NCBI GenBank assembly: GCA_900550385.1 | Contig: URRZ01000117.1 | Location: 1 to 5,184, forward strand | Direction of reading: 5' to 3' | Length of the DNA: 5,184 nucleotides | Source: an uncultured Coriobacteriaceae bacterium | GTDB lineage: Bacteria > Actinomycetota > Coriobacteriia > Coriobacteriales > Eggerthellaceae | Part shown: positions 4,966 through 5,184 of the stretch, in pieces | How positions within the stretch are numbered: the first letter of the stretch is position 1 | How the letters are laid out: each line of letters begins with the position of its first letter | Program-made: the position numbers and the translations under genes | Notes under the pieces: generated by a model | Told to the model about the DNA's origin: nothing | What the model saw: only the letters and a program-made list of their open reading frames with translations | Database searches by the model: none

Positions 4966-5184
4966 ATGGAACGCAAAGCGTTTATGTGCGACATGATTCT
5001 CACAGAGCTGGAAGATGTCGTTGGAGTTGAAAATGTATCTACAAGCAAAAGCGACCGCGCGGCCTATGGCGTGGACTACTTTTGGATTGGCCGCATGTGG
5101 CAGGATCGCGGCCAGACGCCGCCCATGCCGGATTGGATCGTGCGGCCGGGCAGCGCGGCCGAGGTTTCGAAAGTGCTCAAAATC
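4966..5184 (+). CDS. FAD-binding oxidoreductase (GlcD-like), N-terminal part
   Basis: Seventy-three residues are visible before the window ends. Residues 55-73, PDWIVRPGSAAEVSKVLKI, match the opening of the PCMH/FAD_binding_4 domain of glycolate-oxidase-type, D-lactate-dehydrogenase-type and alkyl-DHAP-synthase-type flavoproteins (the pattern P-x-x-x-x-x-P-x-s-x-x-E-V). Ahead of it, residues 11-33 form a leader helix with the Ser-x-x-Ser-x-Asp pattern that these enzymes carry before the FAD domain, and residues 35-50 are aromatic-rich (YFWIGRMW). These enzymes oxidise 2-hydroxy acids or similar substrates; the substrate here is unknown. There is no signal peptide. The gene follows the kinase fragment by 38 bases in the same direction. 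Codon use shares the lower GC of that fragment and differs from the exporter operon. Confidence 0.8.
   Translation, partial: MERKAFMCDMILTELEDVVGVENVSTSKSDRAAYGVDYFWIGRMWQDRGQTPPMPDWIVRPGSAAEVSKVLKI

Overview
The window is high-GC bacterial DNA that fits an anaerobic gut actinobacterium of the Coriobacteriia (Eggerthellaceae-like). This assignment is inferred from GC-rich codon use, the style of the C39 peptidase, and a small zinc-ribbon protein opening with MCFRPA. No rRNA, tRNA, CRISPR array or insertion sequence was seen.

Left part (1-1480, + strand). A regulatory-looking AT-richer stretch (38-105) carries a TTGAC/GTCAA palindrome and four helically phased AAGG repeats. It lies upstream of a membrane-anchored C39-type cysteine peptidase (182-901). 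About 300 bases without a convincing gene follow, then a 92-residue zinc-ribbon protein with a Gln/Pro-rich repeat tail (1202-1480).

Middle part (1483-4661, - strand, read right to left). A three-gene exporter operon consists of a six-helix membrane protein lacking its 5' end (3939-4661), an ABC ATPase (2984-3910) and an ABC-2 type permease (1726-2991). ATPase and permease overlap by 8 bases. Together they look like a complete ABC-2 export pump plus an accessory membrane protein. Downstream, a roughly 60-codon internal piece of a DUF1848 protein (1483-1662) lies directly against the zinc-ribbon stop codon and looks like a gene remnant.

Right part (4661-5184, + strand). The 3' end of a PfkB-family sugar kinase (4661-4927) is followed after 38 bases by the start of a GlcD-like FAD-binding oxidoreductase (from 4966, cut by the window edge). 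This part has clearly lower GC than the exporter operon.

The most notable structure is the breakpoint near 4650-4665. There the 5'-truncated exporter gene on one strand meets the 5'-truncated kinase on the other, inside a 10-bp GC-only inverted repeat with a sharp composition change. It is either a real rearrangement scar or a chimeric assembly join. No new defence or other system can be supported; the window is mostly recognisable families with two broken genes.
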